64,000 nt of DNA from Prevotella sp. (GTDB lineage Bacteria > Bacteroidota > Bacteroidia > Bacteroidales > Bacteroidaceae): assembly GCA_003447235.1 (NCBI GenBank), contig DLZV01000040.1:1-64000 (forward strand), given 5' to 3'. Numbering within the stretch: position 1 is the stretch's first letter; each line of letters begins with the position of its first letter. Positions 43,808-53,071 of the stretch are shown here, piece by piece. The notes beneath the pieces were generated by a model that did no database searches, was not told the DNA's origin, and was given only the letters and a program-made list of their open reading frames with translations. The translations under genes and the position numbers were made by a program.

Positions 43808-46800
43808 ATGAAAACTGTACGCGCGATCGTCACCACATTGATATGGACGCTGGCCGGGTGCTACCTGCTGCCCGCCATTCTGCTCCATATCCCTGCCATC
43901 CAGGAGATGGTGGGCGAAAAGGTGGCCGAAGTCGTTGCCGAGACCCTGAAGACCAACGTGCGTGTGGGACGGGTTGATGTGGGGTTCTTCAATCGTCTTG
44001 TGGTCGATGGCCTACGGATCGACGACCAGCAACGGCAACCGATGATTCAGGCTTCGCGTGTGGCGGCCAAGGTCGATTTGGTCTCGCTCTTCCAGGGTAA
44101 GGTGAGGATATCCTCCGCCCAGCTCTTCGGCCTCGATGCGCGCCTTTATCAGAAAGACGCCCATACGCCGCCCAACTTCCAGTTTGCCCTCGACGCTCTT
44201 TCGGACAAGGACAACAAGGAACCCTCTCATATCGACCTCGCCATCCAGTCGCTCGTTGTCCGCAATGGTTCGGTCCGCTATGACCAACTATGGCAACCGC
44301 GTAAGGCGGGTCTCTCGCCCTCCCATCTCCATCTTTCGCAGCTCAGCGGCCATTTCGTCCTCCATTCGCTCACGCCCGACGGACTGAAGGCCGACATCAA
44401 AAAACTCTCTTTCTGCGAGCAAAGTGGTCTGCAAGTCGATGCGCTCTCGCTCCATTTCAAGGCCGACCAGCGCCAGGCTCGCATCAGCGACTTGTCGTTG
44501 CGCCTGCCCCATTCGCTTTTGGTGGTTCCAGAAGTGGCTGTGTCCTACCGTATGGCCGAAGGTTCCATCGACTGGCGCACGGCCCAGGGGCGTGCTTGCA
44601 TAGCCTCCTCCCACGTCACGGTCTCCGACTTAGCCTTTCTCCAGCCCGGGCTGAAGGACTGCGACCGTCTCGTAAGCCTGGAGCTTGAGGCTCGTATGGC
44701 TGCCTCTCAGTTGCAGATGAGCGGTCTGCGCTTGCAGAGCGAGGGCCTGCTTGACACCCGCCTCACGGGCCGCGTGTCGCTGAAAAATCCTGCCAACGAC
44801 TGGCAGGTGAATATTGTCCGCCTCAGTGCTGACCTTCCGCAACTCTCCTCTCTCCTTGCCCAGTTGACGCAGGGGAACACGAAGTTGCCGGCGGAAGTCG
44901 CGCGCCTGGGCCATGTCAATTGGACGGGATCGTTTGCCCAGCTTCATGGCCGTATGGAGGCGAAGGGCCGTCTCCTCTCCGATGCAGGCTTCGTGCGGCT
45001 GAATGCCGCCCTCAGAGGCCGCGAGGTGTCGGGCATGGTGGAGACGGAGGGCTTTGAGTTGGGTCGCCTTCTGGGCAATCCCGACTTGGGAGGCCTTGCC
45101 GCCAAGGTGGAGGGGCGCGCCCTGATACCGCAGGAGTTGTCGCAGCTCCGCTTCGAGGCAAAGGTCAGCGTGCCCTATTTCGACTTCAAGGGCTATCGCT
45201 ACCGTCAGATCCATCTCGATGGTGCGATGGCCAATGATGTCTTCGACGGACTGTTGAGTCTCGACGACTCCAATGGTCGCATCCGTTTTCAGGGCAAAGT
45301 GGCCCATCTCCTTTCTTTATTGGAGAAAAGGAAGCAGACTAGCGTGGCGGTAGATGCTTCGCTGACGGTAGATAACGCCTCGTTGAGTCGCCTGCAACTC
45401 TCTGATGCTCTTGGGGCGAGGGTACTCTCCTTGGCTGCCCGCATCCAGGGCAACGCCTCGTCCCTCGACGACCTTAACGGCCTGTTGGAACTCAAGAATT
45501 TTTCTCTCCGCCAACCTGGTGAGCAGATAGTCTTGCCCTACCTCCATGCGGAGGTGGTCAATGGGGTGGCGCACCGATCCCTGCGGGCGCATACCGATTT
45601 TGCCGATATAGAAATCGGTGGACGCTATGATTATCCTACGCTTTTGGGAAGGTTGCAGAACCTGGTCGGCCACTATCTCCCTTCTCTCGTCAGTCCGGTG
45701 CCTTCCCGTGGCAACGACTGCGTCTCTATCTCCGCCACCATCTCCGATACGCCGCTTCTGCGCTCCTTGCTCCACCTGCCGCTGACGCTCCAGGCTCCTG
45801 TGGAGTTGCAGGGAGTGGTCGATGGACGACATGGCAACCTCCAGTTGACTGCCCCGTCGCTGACCGTCAGCGACCAGCAGATCACGCAGGCGACCCTCCA
45901 CCTGCAGACAGCCGACTCTCTCCATCTGACTTTCGCCGCCCACCGCGAGGACAAAGAGGGGACTGCACTGTGCGTCTCGGGCTATGCTGCCGCCAAGGAC
46001 GACCAGTTGCGTCCTCATATCGCGGCTCAGATGGGTGGCAAGTTGCCCGTATCAGCCGAGGCGGATGCCAACGTGGCCTTTGAGCGCGATCGTGGCATGC
46101 TGGTCAGCCGCATCCATCTCAATCCCTCGATGGTGAAGGTGGACACCCTGCTCTTCAACGTTCTGGCCTCGGATATCACCTACGCCCACCACCGACTGGA
46201 CATCGACCACTTCGAGGTGTCCAACAAAGAACAGCTCATCGGCATCAACGGTCAGACCACGGGTAGCGAGGACGATTCGCTAAAGGTCACGCTGCGCAAT
46301 ATTGACGTGCCCTATATCCTCGACTTGGTCCATTTCAAATCGGTGGAGTTTGACGGCGTGGCCTCGGGCACGGCCTATGTGAAGAAATTCTTCACCCAAC
46401 CCACCATCAACGCTCAGTTGCAGGTCGATGGCTTCCAGTTTGAAAAAGGTGATATGGGTACGCTCCGCGCTCATGTCACCGTCCAGGACGGGCGGGTCAA
46501 TATCGACGCCGTCGCCGACGATGGTCCCGATTCCCATACGGATATCAAGGGCTATGTCTCCATCAAAGACAACTACATCAACCTGCCGATCCGGGCCTAC
46601 AACTCACGGCTCGACTTCGTTCAGTCGTTCACCGACTCTTTCCTCGACGATGTACATCTGAGGGGCAACGGATGGGTGCGTGTCATCGGCCCCCTGAGCG
46701 ATGTCAACCTTGCTGGCAATATGCGTGCGAGTGGTTCGGTCCATGTCTCTGCGCTCAATACCGACTATCACGTGCGCGACGTGCAAGTGCTCTTACGTCC

Positions 46801-48265
46801 TGACGAGATCACATTCATGAATGATACAATTCGCGACCGCGAGGGCAACTATGGCATCCTGAGTGGTGGACTCCACCACCAGGCTTTGCGCCGTCTGACT
46901 TATGATATCTTCCTTGAGGCCCACAACATGCTGGCCTACGACAATCCGCAGCCCGATCTGAAGAACTCCTTCTGGGGGCGGGTCTATGCCACGGGTGCCT
47001 GTGCCATCCACGGTCGTTCGGGAGAAACTACCATGGATATCGAGGCCACACCCGGTCCACGTTCTTTTATAGAATATAATGCCGCGCAAGAGGGCACGGT
47101 GGGTGGCAATGACTTCATCGAATGGCTTACGCCACGGGCCGACTCCGTTCAGACGGTCCTCCAGGGTGGGGGAGAATGGGAGGCGGCGAGAGACTCCCTG
47201 GACAAGGAGATAGACGTGCCGTCGGACATGCGCATCAACTTCCTCGTCAAGACCAATCCCGACTTCACGCTCCGCGTCTTGATGGATGCGGCTTCGGGCG
47301 ACAACATCGCGCTGCGGGGCAATGGCGTGATCCGAGCCAACTGGTTCAACAAGGGCGCGTTCCAGATGTATGGCAACTATGATGTGGATGAAGGTAGCTA
47401 CAACATCACCATTCAGAATATCATCAAGCGTAGCTTCCAGTTCCAGCCGGGTTCTTCCATCGCTTTCGGTGGCGACCCCTTTGCAGCGGCGCTCAATCTC
47501 AAGGCCCGCTATACGCTCAACAGTGTGCCGCTCTCCGACCTCCAGTTGGGACAGTCGTTCAAGCGAAACAACATCCGCGTCAACTGTCTGATGGACATCA
47601 ACGGCACCCCCGAGTCGCCGCAGGTCACCTTTGGCCTCGACCTGCCTACGCTCTCTGCCGATGCGCAGCAGATGGTGCGGTCGGTCATCAACTCTCAGGA
47701 GGATATGAACCAGCAGGTGTTGTATCTCCTTGCCGTGGGACGCTTCTATACGCAGGGGGCCAACAATGCACTCCAGGAGCAGCAGGCACAGAGCCAGACC
47801 TCGCTCGCGATGCAGAGTTTGCTCTCGGGCACGCTCTCGCAGCAGATCAACTCCGTACTGTCGAATGTGGTACGCAGTGACAATTGGAGTTTTGGCGCCA
47901 ATATCTCTACGGGCGACGAGGGTTTCAACAATGCGGAGTATGAGGGACTGCTCAATGGAAGGCTGCTCAACAACCGCCTGCTGATCAATGGTGAGTTTGG
48001 TTATCGTGACAACGCGGCGACGGACAACGCCTCCTTCATCGGCGACTTCGATATCCGCTATCTCTTCACGCCGACGGGTAGCTTGGCCGTCCGCTTCTAC
48101 AATCAGAACAACGACCGCTACTTCACGCGCAACTCGCTCACCACGCAGGGTATTGGACTCATCATCAAGAAGGACTTCACCAACCTGCGCGACCTCTTCG
48201 GACCGAAACGAAAGAAATGGGGCATCAAAAAAGAGAAGCGACCAAAAGCGCGCTCGAAGAAATAG
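43808..48265 (+). CDS. tamB: TamB/DUF490-family envelope protein
   Basis: 1485 residues. An N-terminal membrane anchor (TVRAIVTTLIWTLAGCYLL) precedes a very long beta-helical body that would bridge the periplasm. The C-terminal 350 residues match the conserved TamB domain: MRINFLVKTNPDFTLRVLMD, FQMYGNYDVDEGSYNITIQN, IAFGGDPFAAALNLKARYTL and the final LAVRFYNQNND. Such proteins carry lipids between membranes or help outer-membrane protein assembly. No TamA/BamA gene is next to it, which is common outside Proteobacteria. The start lies 8 bases after a TAGTTTTG box, so the leader is very short. Confidence 0.88.
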   Translation: MKTVRAIVTTLIWTLAGCYLLPAILLHIPAIQEMVGEKVAEVVAETLKTNVRVGRVDVGFFNRLVVDGLRIDDQQRQPMIQASRVAAKVDLVSLFQGKVRISSAQLFGLDARLYQKDAHTPPNFQFALDALSDKDNKEPSHIDLAIQSLVVRNGSVRYDQLWQPRKAGLSPSHLHLSQLSGHFVLHSLTPDGLKADIKKLSFCEQSGLQVDALSLHFKADQRQARISDLSLRLPHSLLVVPEVAVSYRMAEGSIDWRTAQGRACIASSHVTVSDLAFLQPGLKDCDRLVSLELEARMAASQLQMSGLRLQSEGLLDTRLTGRVSLKNPANDWQVNIVRLSADLPQLSSLLAQLTQGNTKLPAEVARLGHVNWTGSFAQLHGRMEAKGRLLSDAGFVRLNAALRGREVSGMVETEGFELGRLLGNPDLGGLAAKVEGRALIPQELSQLRFEAKVSVPYFDFKGYRYRQIHLDGAMANDVFDGLLSLDDSNGRIRFQGKVAHLLSLLEKRKQTSVAVDASLTVDNASLSRLQLSDALGARVLSLAARIQGNASSLDDLNGLLELKNFSLRQPGEQIVLPYLHAEVVNGVAHRSLRAHTDFADIEIGGRYDYPTLLGRLQNLVGHYLPSLVSPVPSRGNDCVSISATISDTPLLRSLLHLPLTLQAPVELQGVVDGRHGNLQLTAPSLTVSDQQITQATLHLQTADSLHLTFAAHREDKEGTALCVSGYAAAKDDQLRPHIAAQMGGKLPVSAEADANVAFERDRGMLVSRIHLNPSMVKVDTLLFNVLASDITYAHHRLDIDHFEVSNKEQLIGINGQTTGSEDDSLKVTLRNIDVPYILDLVHFKSVEFDGVASGTAYVKKFFTQPTINAQLQVDGFQFEKGDMGTLRAHVTVQDGRVNIDAVADDGPDSHTDIKGYVSIKDNYINLPIRAYNSRLDFVQSFTDSFLDDVHLRGNGWVRVIGPLSDVNLAGNMRASGSVHVSALNTDYHVRDVQVLLRPDEITFMNDTIRDREGNYGILSGGLHHQALRRLTYDIFLEAHNMLAYDNPQPDLKNSFWGRVYATGACAIHGRSGETTMDIEATPGPRSFIEYNAAQEGTVGGNDFIEWLTPRADSVQTVLQGGGEWEAARDSLDKEIDVPSDMRINFLVKTNPDFTLRVLMDAASGDNIALRGNGVIRANWFNKGAFQMYGNYDVDEGSYNITIQNIIKRSFQFQPGSSIAFGGDPFAAALNLKARYTLNSVPLSDLQLGQSFKRNNIRVNCLMDINGTPESPQVTFGLDLPTLSADAQQMVRSVINSQEDMNQQVLYLLAVGRFYTQGANNALQEQQAQSQTSLAMQSLLSGTLSQQINSVLSNVVRSDNWSFGANISTGDEGFNNAEYEGLLNGRLLNNRLLINGEFGYRDNAATDNASFIGDFDIRYLFTPTGSLAVRFYNQNNDRYFTRNSLTTQGIGLIIKKDFTNLRDLFGPKRKKWGIKKEKRPKARSKK

Positions 48266-48349
48266 CATCATCGTGTCGAGGCCTTCAGTGAATAGTTAAT
48301 TATCCGTAATAAAGGTGGCCTTGCCACGGCTGGTTTGCCCAAAAAATAC

Positions 48350-48357
48350 TACCTTTG
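48350..48357 (+). promoter_or_regulatory. -7 box of rnpB
   Basis: TACCTTTG, 7 bases before the inferred RNA 5' end. Confidence 0.6.
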
Positions 48358-48364
48358 CATCAAC

Positions 48365-48810
48365 AAGAAGGCAGTGTTCCGGCTCTGTCGCCGGCACCTA
48401 TGGGTGCGGGAGGAAAGTCCGGGCAGCGTGAGGGTACCCTGCTTCCGAAAGTAGAAGCTATCGGCGACGGTAGGCGACGCAGAAGAAAATAACCGCCTCA
48501 GCTGGCTTCCCGCCTAATCGAGTTTCAAGATAAAGCTGGAACCAGTCCGGGGTAAGGGTGAGAAGGTGGTGTAAGAGACCACCAGCCGCCGGGAGACCGT
48601 GCGGGCTGTGCTAACCAGGGGCTGCAAATTCATGTAAACCACCGATACAGGAAACCCGCCCGAGTTCCCCTTCGGGAGATGCGGTGGAGGGTAGAATGCT
48701 TGAGCCGTCGGGCGACCGGCGGAGTAGATAAATGACAGGCACCGCACTATTATCGAAAGATGAGTGCGGGACAAAACCCGGCTTATAGGAACGACTGCTT
48801 TCTTTTCTTT
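48365..48810 (+). ncRNA. rnpB: RNase P RNA
   Basis: The catalytic RNA of RNase P, which removes tRNA 5' leaders. The two universal conserved blocks are present: GGAGGAAAGTCCGGGC (about 48408-48425) and ACAAAACCCGGCTTAT (about 48771-48786), which pair in the P4 core. The ends pair as P1: GCAGT..TTCC at 48371-48380 with GGAA..ACTGC at 48788-48798. A U-rich tail follows. The 5' end is inferred from the -7 box and the P1 pairing, so it may be off by a few bases. Confidence 0.93.
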
Positions 48811-48864
48811 TTTGTCCTCCCGACGGTTCAGGAAGCGCCTGGGGGCAACACATGGATCAACGCA

Positions 48865-49287
48865 ATGAAAGATTTATCAGAATATACGACGGTGATCGAC
48901 GACTTCCAGCATCGCATGGAGGCTAAGATTCGCAACCATCAGACGGACCAGGGATTCCCCGACCGGGGCGACCTGTCGGAAGAGGAGTTGAGCGATTATC
49001 TCTTCGACTATCAGGCTGCCCTCGATAGCAAGGGATCTGAGCGCAAGCGCTACACCGTGGCGGGCATCTTGATCATCTTGCCCGTCCTCGTCATGTCGGC
49101 CTTTCCCATCGAGCAGTTGCCTTTCGAGCAGGAGGCGTGGAACTGCCTCTTGGCGGTTGGAATAGGTTTCTGCCTCTTCCTCCTCTACTATCTCTTCTCC
49201 CTGCTGCTGGTTAAGGTGCGCATAGGCAAGGTGAACAAGACCTATCCGAAGGCCAAGCGATTCATCGATCAAGTCAAAGTCTTTTAA
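48865..49287 (+). CDS. Two-span membrane protein of unknown function
   Basis: 140 residues. A hydrophilic acidic N-terminal half (about 1-65) is followed by two spans (about 68-85 and 97-120, the second LAVGIGFCLFLLYYLFSLLL) and a basic tail. I begin at 48865 because the frame upstream runs into RNase P RNA. It lies just upstream of a DUF1232 gene on the same strand. No family recognised. Confidence 0.65.
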   Translation: MKDLSEYTTVIDDFQHRMEAKIRNHQTDQGFPDRGDLSEEELSDYLFDYQAALDSKGSERKRYTVAGILIILPVLVMSAFPIEQLPFEQEAWNCLLAVGIGFCLFLLYYLFSLLLVKVRIGKVNKTYPKAKRFIDQVKVF

Positions 49288-49310
49288 TTTCAATTTTACT
49301 ATTCGTTATC

Positions 49311-49718
49311 ATGCAGATTCCCGACTTACAACAATACAAAGATAAATTTTCACAGGAAGCCTTCACCGACAAAATCGCCCGCATCGCCAAGCGATCGGGA
49401 GCAAAGTTGGTCTATGCTGCCCTGGTACTCTACTATACTTTACAGAGCGACAATGTCTCGCTGAAGGACAAGGCCATCATCGTTGGCGCACTGGGCTATT
49501 TGATTTCTCCCATCGATGTCATTCCTGACGCGATCCCCATTGCCGGACTCACCGACGATCTCTCTGTGCTCATCTATGTGATCAACAAGGTGTGGAACAA
49601 TGTGGGCGACGACGTGAAGCAGAAGGCCCACGAGAAACTCAAGACTTGGTTTGACGAGGAGGAGCTCAAGGCTGCCGACGACTTGTTCACCAACAACCCG
49701 ATGGACAACCCAGTCTGA
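49311..49718 (+). CDS. YkvA-family (DUF1232) small protein
   Basis: 135 residues. The DUF1232 core is visible as LYYTLQSDNVSLKDKAIIVG, ALGYLISPIDVIPDAIPIAG and LTDDLSVLIYVINKV. These small proteins carry a membrane-associated hairpin and are widespread, with no settled function. It lies 23 bases after the two-span gene and 4 before the cysteine-rich gene, so the three likely form one operon. Confidence 0.88.
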   Translation: MQIPDLQQYKDKFSQEAFTDKIARIAKRSGAKLVYAALVLYYTLQSDNVSLKDKAIIVGALGYLISPIDVIPDAIPIAGLTDDLSVLIYVINKVWNNVGDDVKQKAHEKLKTWFDEEELKAADDLFTNNPMDNPV

Positions 49719-49722
49719 TCTG

Positions 49723-49941
49723 ATGACTGCTGGCCATATCATCATCCTTCTAGCCGTTCTCGCTGCCGTCGCCTATTTGGGCTATCGTGTCAAGCGAGCT
49801 TTCGAGGCCATCCACGATCCTTGTCGAGGATGTCCAGGGTGTGCCTTGAAAGGCAAGATTTCGGGAAGAGAACGCCATAGAATGAGGAAAAAGCAGTGTG
49901 AGGAAATAAAAAACGCTCAAAAGTTTGGTGGAATAAAATAA
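49723..49941 (+). CDS. FeoB-associated-type Cys-rich small membrane protein
   Basis: 72 residues. One N-terminal span (HIIILLAVLAAVAYLGYRV) is followed by a cysteine cluster (DPCRGCPGCALKG) and a basic tail. Short one-span proteins with this CxxCxxC pattern often accompany FeoB, although feoAB here is 25 kb away. It could be a general metal-handling anchor. The tRNA promoter lies within the end of this gene. Confidence 0.6.
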   Translation: MTAGHIIILLAVLAAVAYLGYRVKRAFEAIHDPCRGCPGCALKGKISGRERHRMRKKQCEEIKNAQKFGGIK

Positions 49942-49955
49942 AAGCAGTACCTTTG
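49924..49955 (+). promoter_or_regulatory. Promoter of tRNA-Cys
   Basis: TTTG (49924-49927), 20 bases, TACCTTTG (49948-49955). Confidence 0.75.
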
Positions 49956-49980
49956 CATCGCTTTTGAAAAGAAGCGCTAT

Positions 49981-50051
49981 GGTGCCTGGGCCGGGAGGTT
50001 AGGTAACGGTCTGCAAAACCGTGTAGAGCAGTTCGATTCTGCTAGGCACCT
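49981..50051 (+). tRNA. tRNA-Cys (GCA)
   Basis: A 71-base cloverleaf: acceptor GGTGCCT pairs with AGGCACC, the anticodon loop is CTGCAAA, the T arm contains GTTCGATTC, and U73 is the cysteine discriminator. CCA is not encoded. Confidence 0.93.
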
Positions 50052-50059
50052 CATAGAAG

Positions 50060-50088
50060 GCGAAGAGTACTATTGCTCTTCGCTTTTT
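50060..50088 (+). terminator. Terminator of tRNA-Cys
   Basis: GCGAAGAG (50060-50067), 8-base loop, CTCTTCGC (50076-50083), TTTTT. Confidence 0.88.
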
Positions 50089-50167
50089 GTTTATGCCACC
50101 CTTTCCGCGCCTCCTGGACAGTCTGGGATCGTCCGACAAATCTTATGAACGAAAAATCAAAATCATC

Positions 50168-51274
50168 ATGCTACAGTCACAATTACAATCTATCGTAGAA
50201 AAATTTGCTGTCTCGGCTACCGTCTCCACTATCCGTCCTCTTGGGTCAGGATTGATCAACGATACCTACCTGGTCGTGACGGAAGAAAAGGACCAGCCCG
50301 ACTATGTGCTTCAGCGCATCAACCACGAGGTGTTTCCCGATGTAGATATGGTCATGCGCAACATTGCCATCGTGACCCGCCATATCCGCGAGCGACTGAT
50401 TGCGCAGGGCGAGACCGATTTGCGCCACCATGTCTTGGAGTTTTTGCCCACTGTCGAGGATGCCAATCGGTTGTATGCGGAGGTCGATGGCCATTATTGG
50501 CGTCTGATGGTCTTTATCGACCATGCCGTCACGAAACAGGAGGTCAATCCAGAGAGTGCCCATGCTGCCGGACAATCCTTCGGCCATTTTCAAGCGATGC
50601 TGGCCGATGTGCCCTGCCAGTTGGGCGAGACCATCAAAGACTTCCACAATATGGAGTTTCGTATTGAGCAGTTGAAGCAGGCTTGCGTCGAAGACCGTGC
50701 AGGCCGTTTCGATGAACCCGCCGTCCAGGAGTTGTTAGAGCAACTTGGCAACCGTGCCGAGGCCATGACCGAGGCGGAGCGTCTTGGACGCGAGGGCAAA
50801 CTCCCTAAGCGCGTCTGCCATTGCGACACGAAAGTGAACAATATGTTGTTCTCCGAGGATGGCAGTGAGGTATTGTGTGTTATCGACCTCGATACCGTCA
50901 TGCCGTCGTTTATCTTCTCCGACTATGGCGACTTCCTCCGCACGGCAGCCAGTACCGCAGCCGAGGACGAGCCCGACTTCTCGAAGATTCAGTTTCGCCA
51001 AGATGTTTTCCAGGCCTTCACGAAAGGTTATCTTGCTTCGGCCCGATCCTTCCTCACCCCGCTGGAGATTCAGATGCTTCCCTATGCCGTCGTGCTCTTC
51101 CCCTACATGCAGAGTGTGCGCTTCCTGTGGGACTACCTCAATGGTGACGGCTATTGGAAGGTGCAGTATCCCACCCACAACCTTGTCAGGGCTCAAAATC
51201 AGTTTGAATTGGTGAAGCGTGTCGAAGAGGCCATGCCAGCCATCAAGGCTTTTATCAATTCTCAGTTGAATTGA
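50168..51274 (+). CDS. Aminoglycoside-phosphotransferase-fold sugar kinase, NahK-like
   Basis: 368 residues, kinase fold. The N-terminal lobe has LGSGLINDTYLVV. The catalytic loop is CHCDTKVNNMLF (HxDxxxxN) and the metal-binding segment is VIDLDTVMPSFIFSDYGD. Length and segments match N-acetylhexosamine 1-kinase (about 360 residues), which starts recycling of amino sugars from mucin or milk glycans. A partner lacto-N-biose phosphorylase is not nearby, so the substrate is uncertain. Bacteroidota genomes often label this family mucin-desulfatase-like. Confidence 0.8.
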   Translation: MLQSQLQSIVEKFAVSATVSTIRPLGSGLINDTYLVVTEEKDQPDYVLQRINHEVFPDVDMVMRNIAIVTRHIRERLIAQGETDLRHHVLEFLPTVEDANRLYAEVDGHYWRLMVFIDHAVTKQEVNPESAHAAGQSFGHFQAMLADVPCQLGETIKDFHNMEFRIEQLKQACVEDRAGRFDEPAVQELLEQLGNRAEAMTEAERLGREGKLPKRVCHCDTKVNNMLFSEDGSEVLCVIDLDTVMPSFIFSDYGDFLRTAASTAAEDEPDFSKIQFRQDVFQAFTKGYLASARSFLTPLEIQMLPYAVVLFPYMQSVRFLWDYLNGDGYWKVQYPTHNLVRAQNQFELVKRVEEAMPAIKAFINSQLN

Positions 51275-51307
51275 TCCTGCCGTGGCTACTTTGTATAAAA
51301 CGGATCC

Positions 51308-51357
51308 TGTAGGACTCTATTTCATGTAGGAGTGTCCCTGCAGGATTCTATTTCATG
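51308..51357. repeat. Direct repeat at the 3' end of the glycosyltransferase gene
   Basis: TGTAGGACTCTATTTCATG (51308-51326) and TGCAGGATTCTATTTCATG (51339-51357) are 31 bases apart. The second includes the stop codon, so the gene end was partly duplicated. Confidence 0.6.
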
Positions 51358-52238
51358 ATTTGCAGGTAAGTACCCACCTTGAATACTTTCAAAAGTAAAA
51401 GGGAGGGGTTCTTTCCTGTCAGATTGCGCCTTATCAGCGTGGCAAGGGGACTATAGAGTTGTCTTGCCACGCCAAGCAGGTGCTTCCGCCGAAGCATCTC
51501 CACTCCGTCGAGCAGCGGACTGTAGCCCTCCAGCTCTTCGCGATAGGCGAAGAGGGTGTGTAGGCTCTCCTCTACCTTGTTGATGTATAGTTGGTTGCTC
51601 TCCAATGTATGATAACCGACGGGATTGTCAATATGGAGGATGGATGCGCCCGCCTCCTCCAGCGTCTTTCCGAAGAGTACGTCCTCATACCCGTAGGTCT
51701 TGATGTCGGAACGCAAGGGGTGAGCCAGCATCAAGTCGCGGTCTATCATGAAATTGTTGGTTCTGAAGCAGCGGAAGGGGGTCTTGCTCCGAGCTTCAGC
51801 CGAGAAGCGCGCCAGACTGTCCAACTCATATTGGTAGCGAAGGCCCTGAGGCTGGGAGAGGCCGTCCACCATCGAACCGCCACAGACCACCTGCGCCTTG
51901 CCGATCTGATGGACGTAGCCCCTGATGAAACCGTCTGGGATGAAGAGGTGGGCGTCGATATAGAGCAGCCAGCGGTATCGTGCCTCCTGGGCCAGCCGGT
52001 TGCGTATCGCTGCTCGGCCTACGTTGTGCGGTTCCCTCACCAAGCGACAATGGACGAGGTGCAGGATCTCTTCGTTCTCGCGCACTACCGCCTCGTCCGT
52101 ACTGCAGTCGTCTGCCACGACGACCTCATAGCATAGGTCTTCTGCCACCGACAGAGCCTCCAGTTGGCTCTGTAGGGTGCTCACCTGCGATAAGATACGG
52201 TCGTTGTAGGTAGGAATCAGTACAGATATTTCGGTCAT
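51348..52238 (-). CDS. Glycosyltransferase family 2
   Basis: 296 residues with a GT-A fold. ISVLIPTYND begins the nucleotide-binding strand, then EVVVADDCSTDE and YIDAHLFIPDGFI, a DxD-like site with Asp-Ala-His. The start at 52238 removes an upstream extension that would overlap the -7 box (TACTTTTG at 52247-52254). The last 110 residues are basic and helical, with no membrane span, so it probably works at the inner face of the membrane on surface glycan. Acceptor unknown. Confidence 0.85.
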   Translation of the reverse strand: MTEISVLIPTYNDRILSQVSTLQSQLEALSVAEDLCYEVVVADDCSTDEAVVRENEEILHLVHCRLVREPHNVGRAAIRNRLAQEARYRWLLYIDAHLFIPDGFIRGYVHQIGKAQVVCGGSMVDGLSQPQGLRYQYELDSLARFSAEARSKTPFRCFRTNNFMIDRDLMLAHPLRSDIKTYGYEDVLFGKTLEEAGASILHIDNPVGYHTLESNQLYINKVEESLHTLFAYREELEGYSPLLDGVEMLRRKHLLGVARQLYSPLATLIRRNLTGKNPSLLLLKVFKVGTYLQIMK

Positions 52239-52325
52239 AACGGACGCAAAAGTACGAAAAAACAAGCAGAAAACCATCTGTAAGGGCAGAAAATTCCATC
52301 TCTCAAAGAGAAAAAATGCCAACCA

Positions 52326-52357
52326 TTTGTCTATTCGACAGAAAGTTAGTACCTTTG
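52326..52357 (+). promoter_or_regulatory. Promoter of rpsP
   Basis: TTTG (52326-52329), 20 bases, TACCTTTG (52350-52357). Confidence 0.8.
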
Positions 52358-52419
52358 CAGCCGCTGTCACGAGTTGGCAGCATAAAATTCAATCCACATT
52401 AAAGTACAATTTTAAAGTA

Positions 52420-52959
52420 ATGGCAACAAAGATCAGACTTCAGCGCGGTGGCCACAAGGGCTATGCTGTTTATCGCATCGTCATCGCCGATTCGCGCGCG
52501 CCACGTGATGGCAAATTCACTGAGAAGATTGGTGTGTACAATCCCAACACCAATCCCGCCACGGTAGATTTGAATTTCGACCGTGCTCTTTATTGGTTGG
52601 AGGTTGGCGCTCAGCCCACCGACACTGTGAAGAACATCCTCAGCCGTGAGGGTGTCCTCTTGATGAAGCACCTCCGTGTAGGTGTGAAGAGAGGCGCGTT
52701 TGACGAGGCTACCTGCCAGAAGCGTTTCGACGAGTGGAAGCAGGCCAAGACCGCTGGTACCGAGGCCTTCGCCAAGAAGCTCGCTGATGACAAGAAGGCT
52801 GCTGCTCAGAAGGCCCTCGAGGAGGAGAAGAAGACCAACGAGGCTATTGCCCAGAAGGTTGCAGAGAAGAAGGCTGCTGCCGCTGCTGCTCAGGCTGAGG
52901 CCGAGGCTGCTAAGGCTGCAGAGGAGACTGCTGCTGAGGAGGCACCCGCTGAGGCATAA
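52420..52959 (+). CDS. rpsP: 30S ribosomal protein S16 with long C-terminal tail
   Basis: 179 residues. The S16 core (about 1-85) is clear: MATKIRLQRGGHKGYAVYRI, VIADSRAPRDGKFTEKIGVY and YNPNTNPATVDL. After it comes a 90-residue tail that becomes an Ala/Glu/Lys-rich helix (AEKKAAAAAAQAEAEAAKAA), far beyond the 80-90 residues of E. coli S16 but usual in this phylum. It forms its own unit; rimM and trmD are not adjacent. Confidence 0.95.
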   Translation: MATKIRLQRGGHKGYAVYRIVIADSRAPRDGKFTEKIGVYNPNTNPATVDLNFDRALYWLEVGAQPTDTVKNILSREGVLLMKHLRVGVKRGAFDEATCQKRFDEWKQAKTAGTEAFAKKLADDKKAAAQKALEEEKKTNEAIAQKVAEKKAAAAAAQAEAEAAKAAEETAAEEAPAEA

Positions 52960-52984
52960 AGCTTCTTCTTTTTAAAGAAATTTT

Positions 52985-53026
52985 AAGAGGAGACAGGTTC
53001 CTATCATAGGGCTTGCCTCCTCTTTT
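52985..53026 (+). terminator. Terminator of rpsP
   Basis: AAGAGGAG (52985-52992) pairs with CTCCTCTT (53017-53024), followed by TT. Confidence 0.7.
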
Positions 53027-53071
53027 GCTATGCTCGGTACGAGTCCATCTGTCATGTACCCGGGCCTACGG

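Noticed and set aside
48760..48864. N-terminal extension of the two-span protein gene
   Set aside because: The extension lies inside RNase P RNA and its U-rich tail; the ATG at 48865 is the sensible start.
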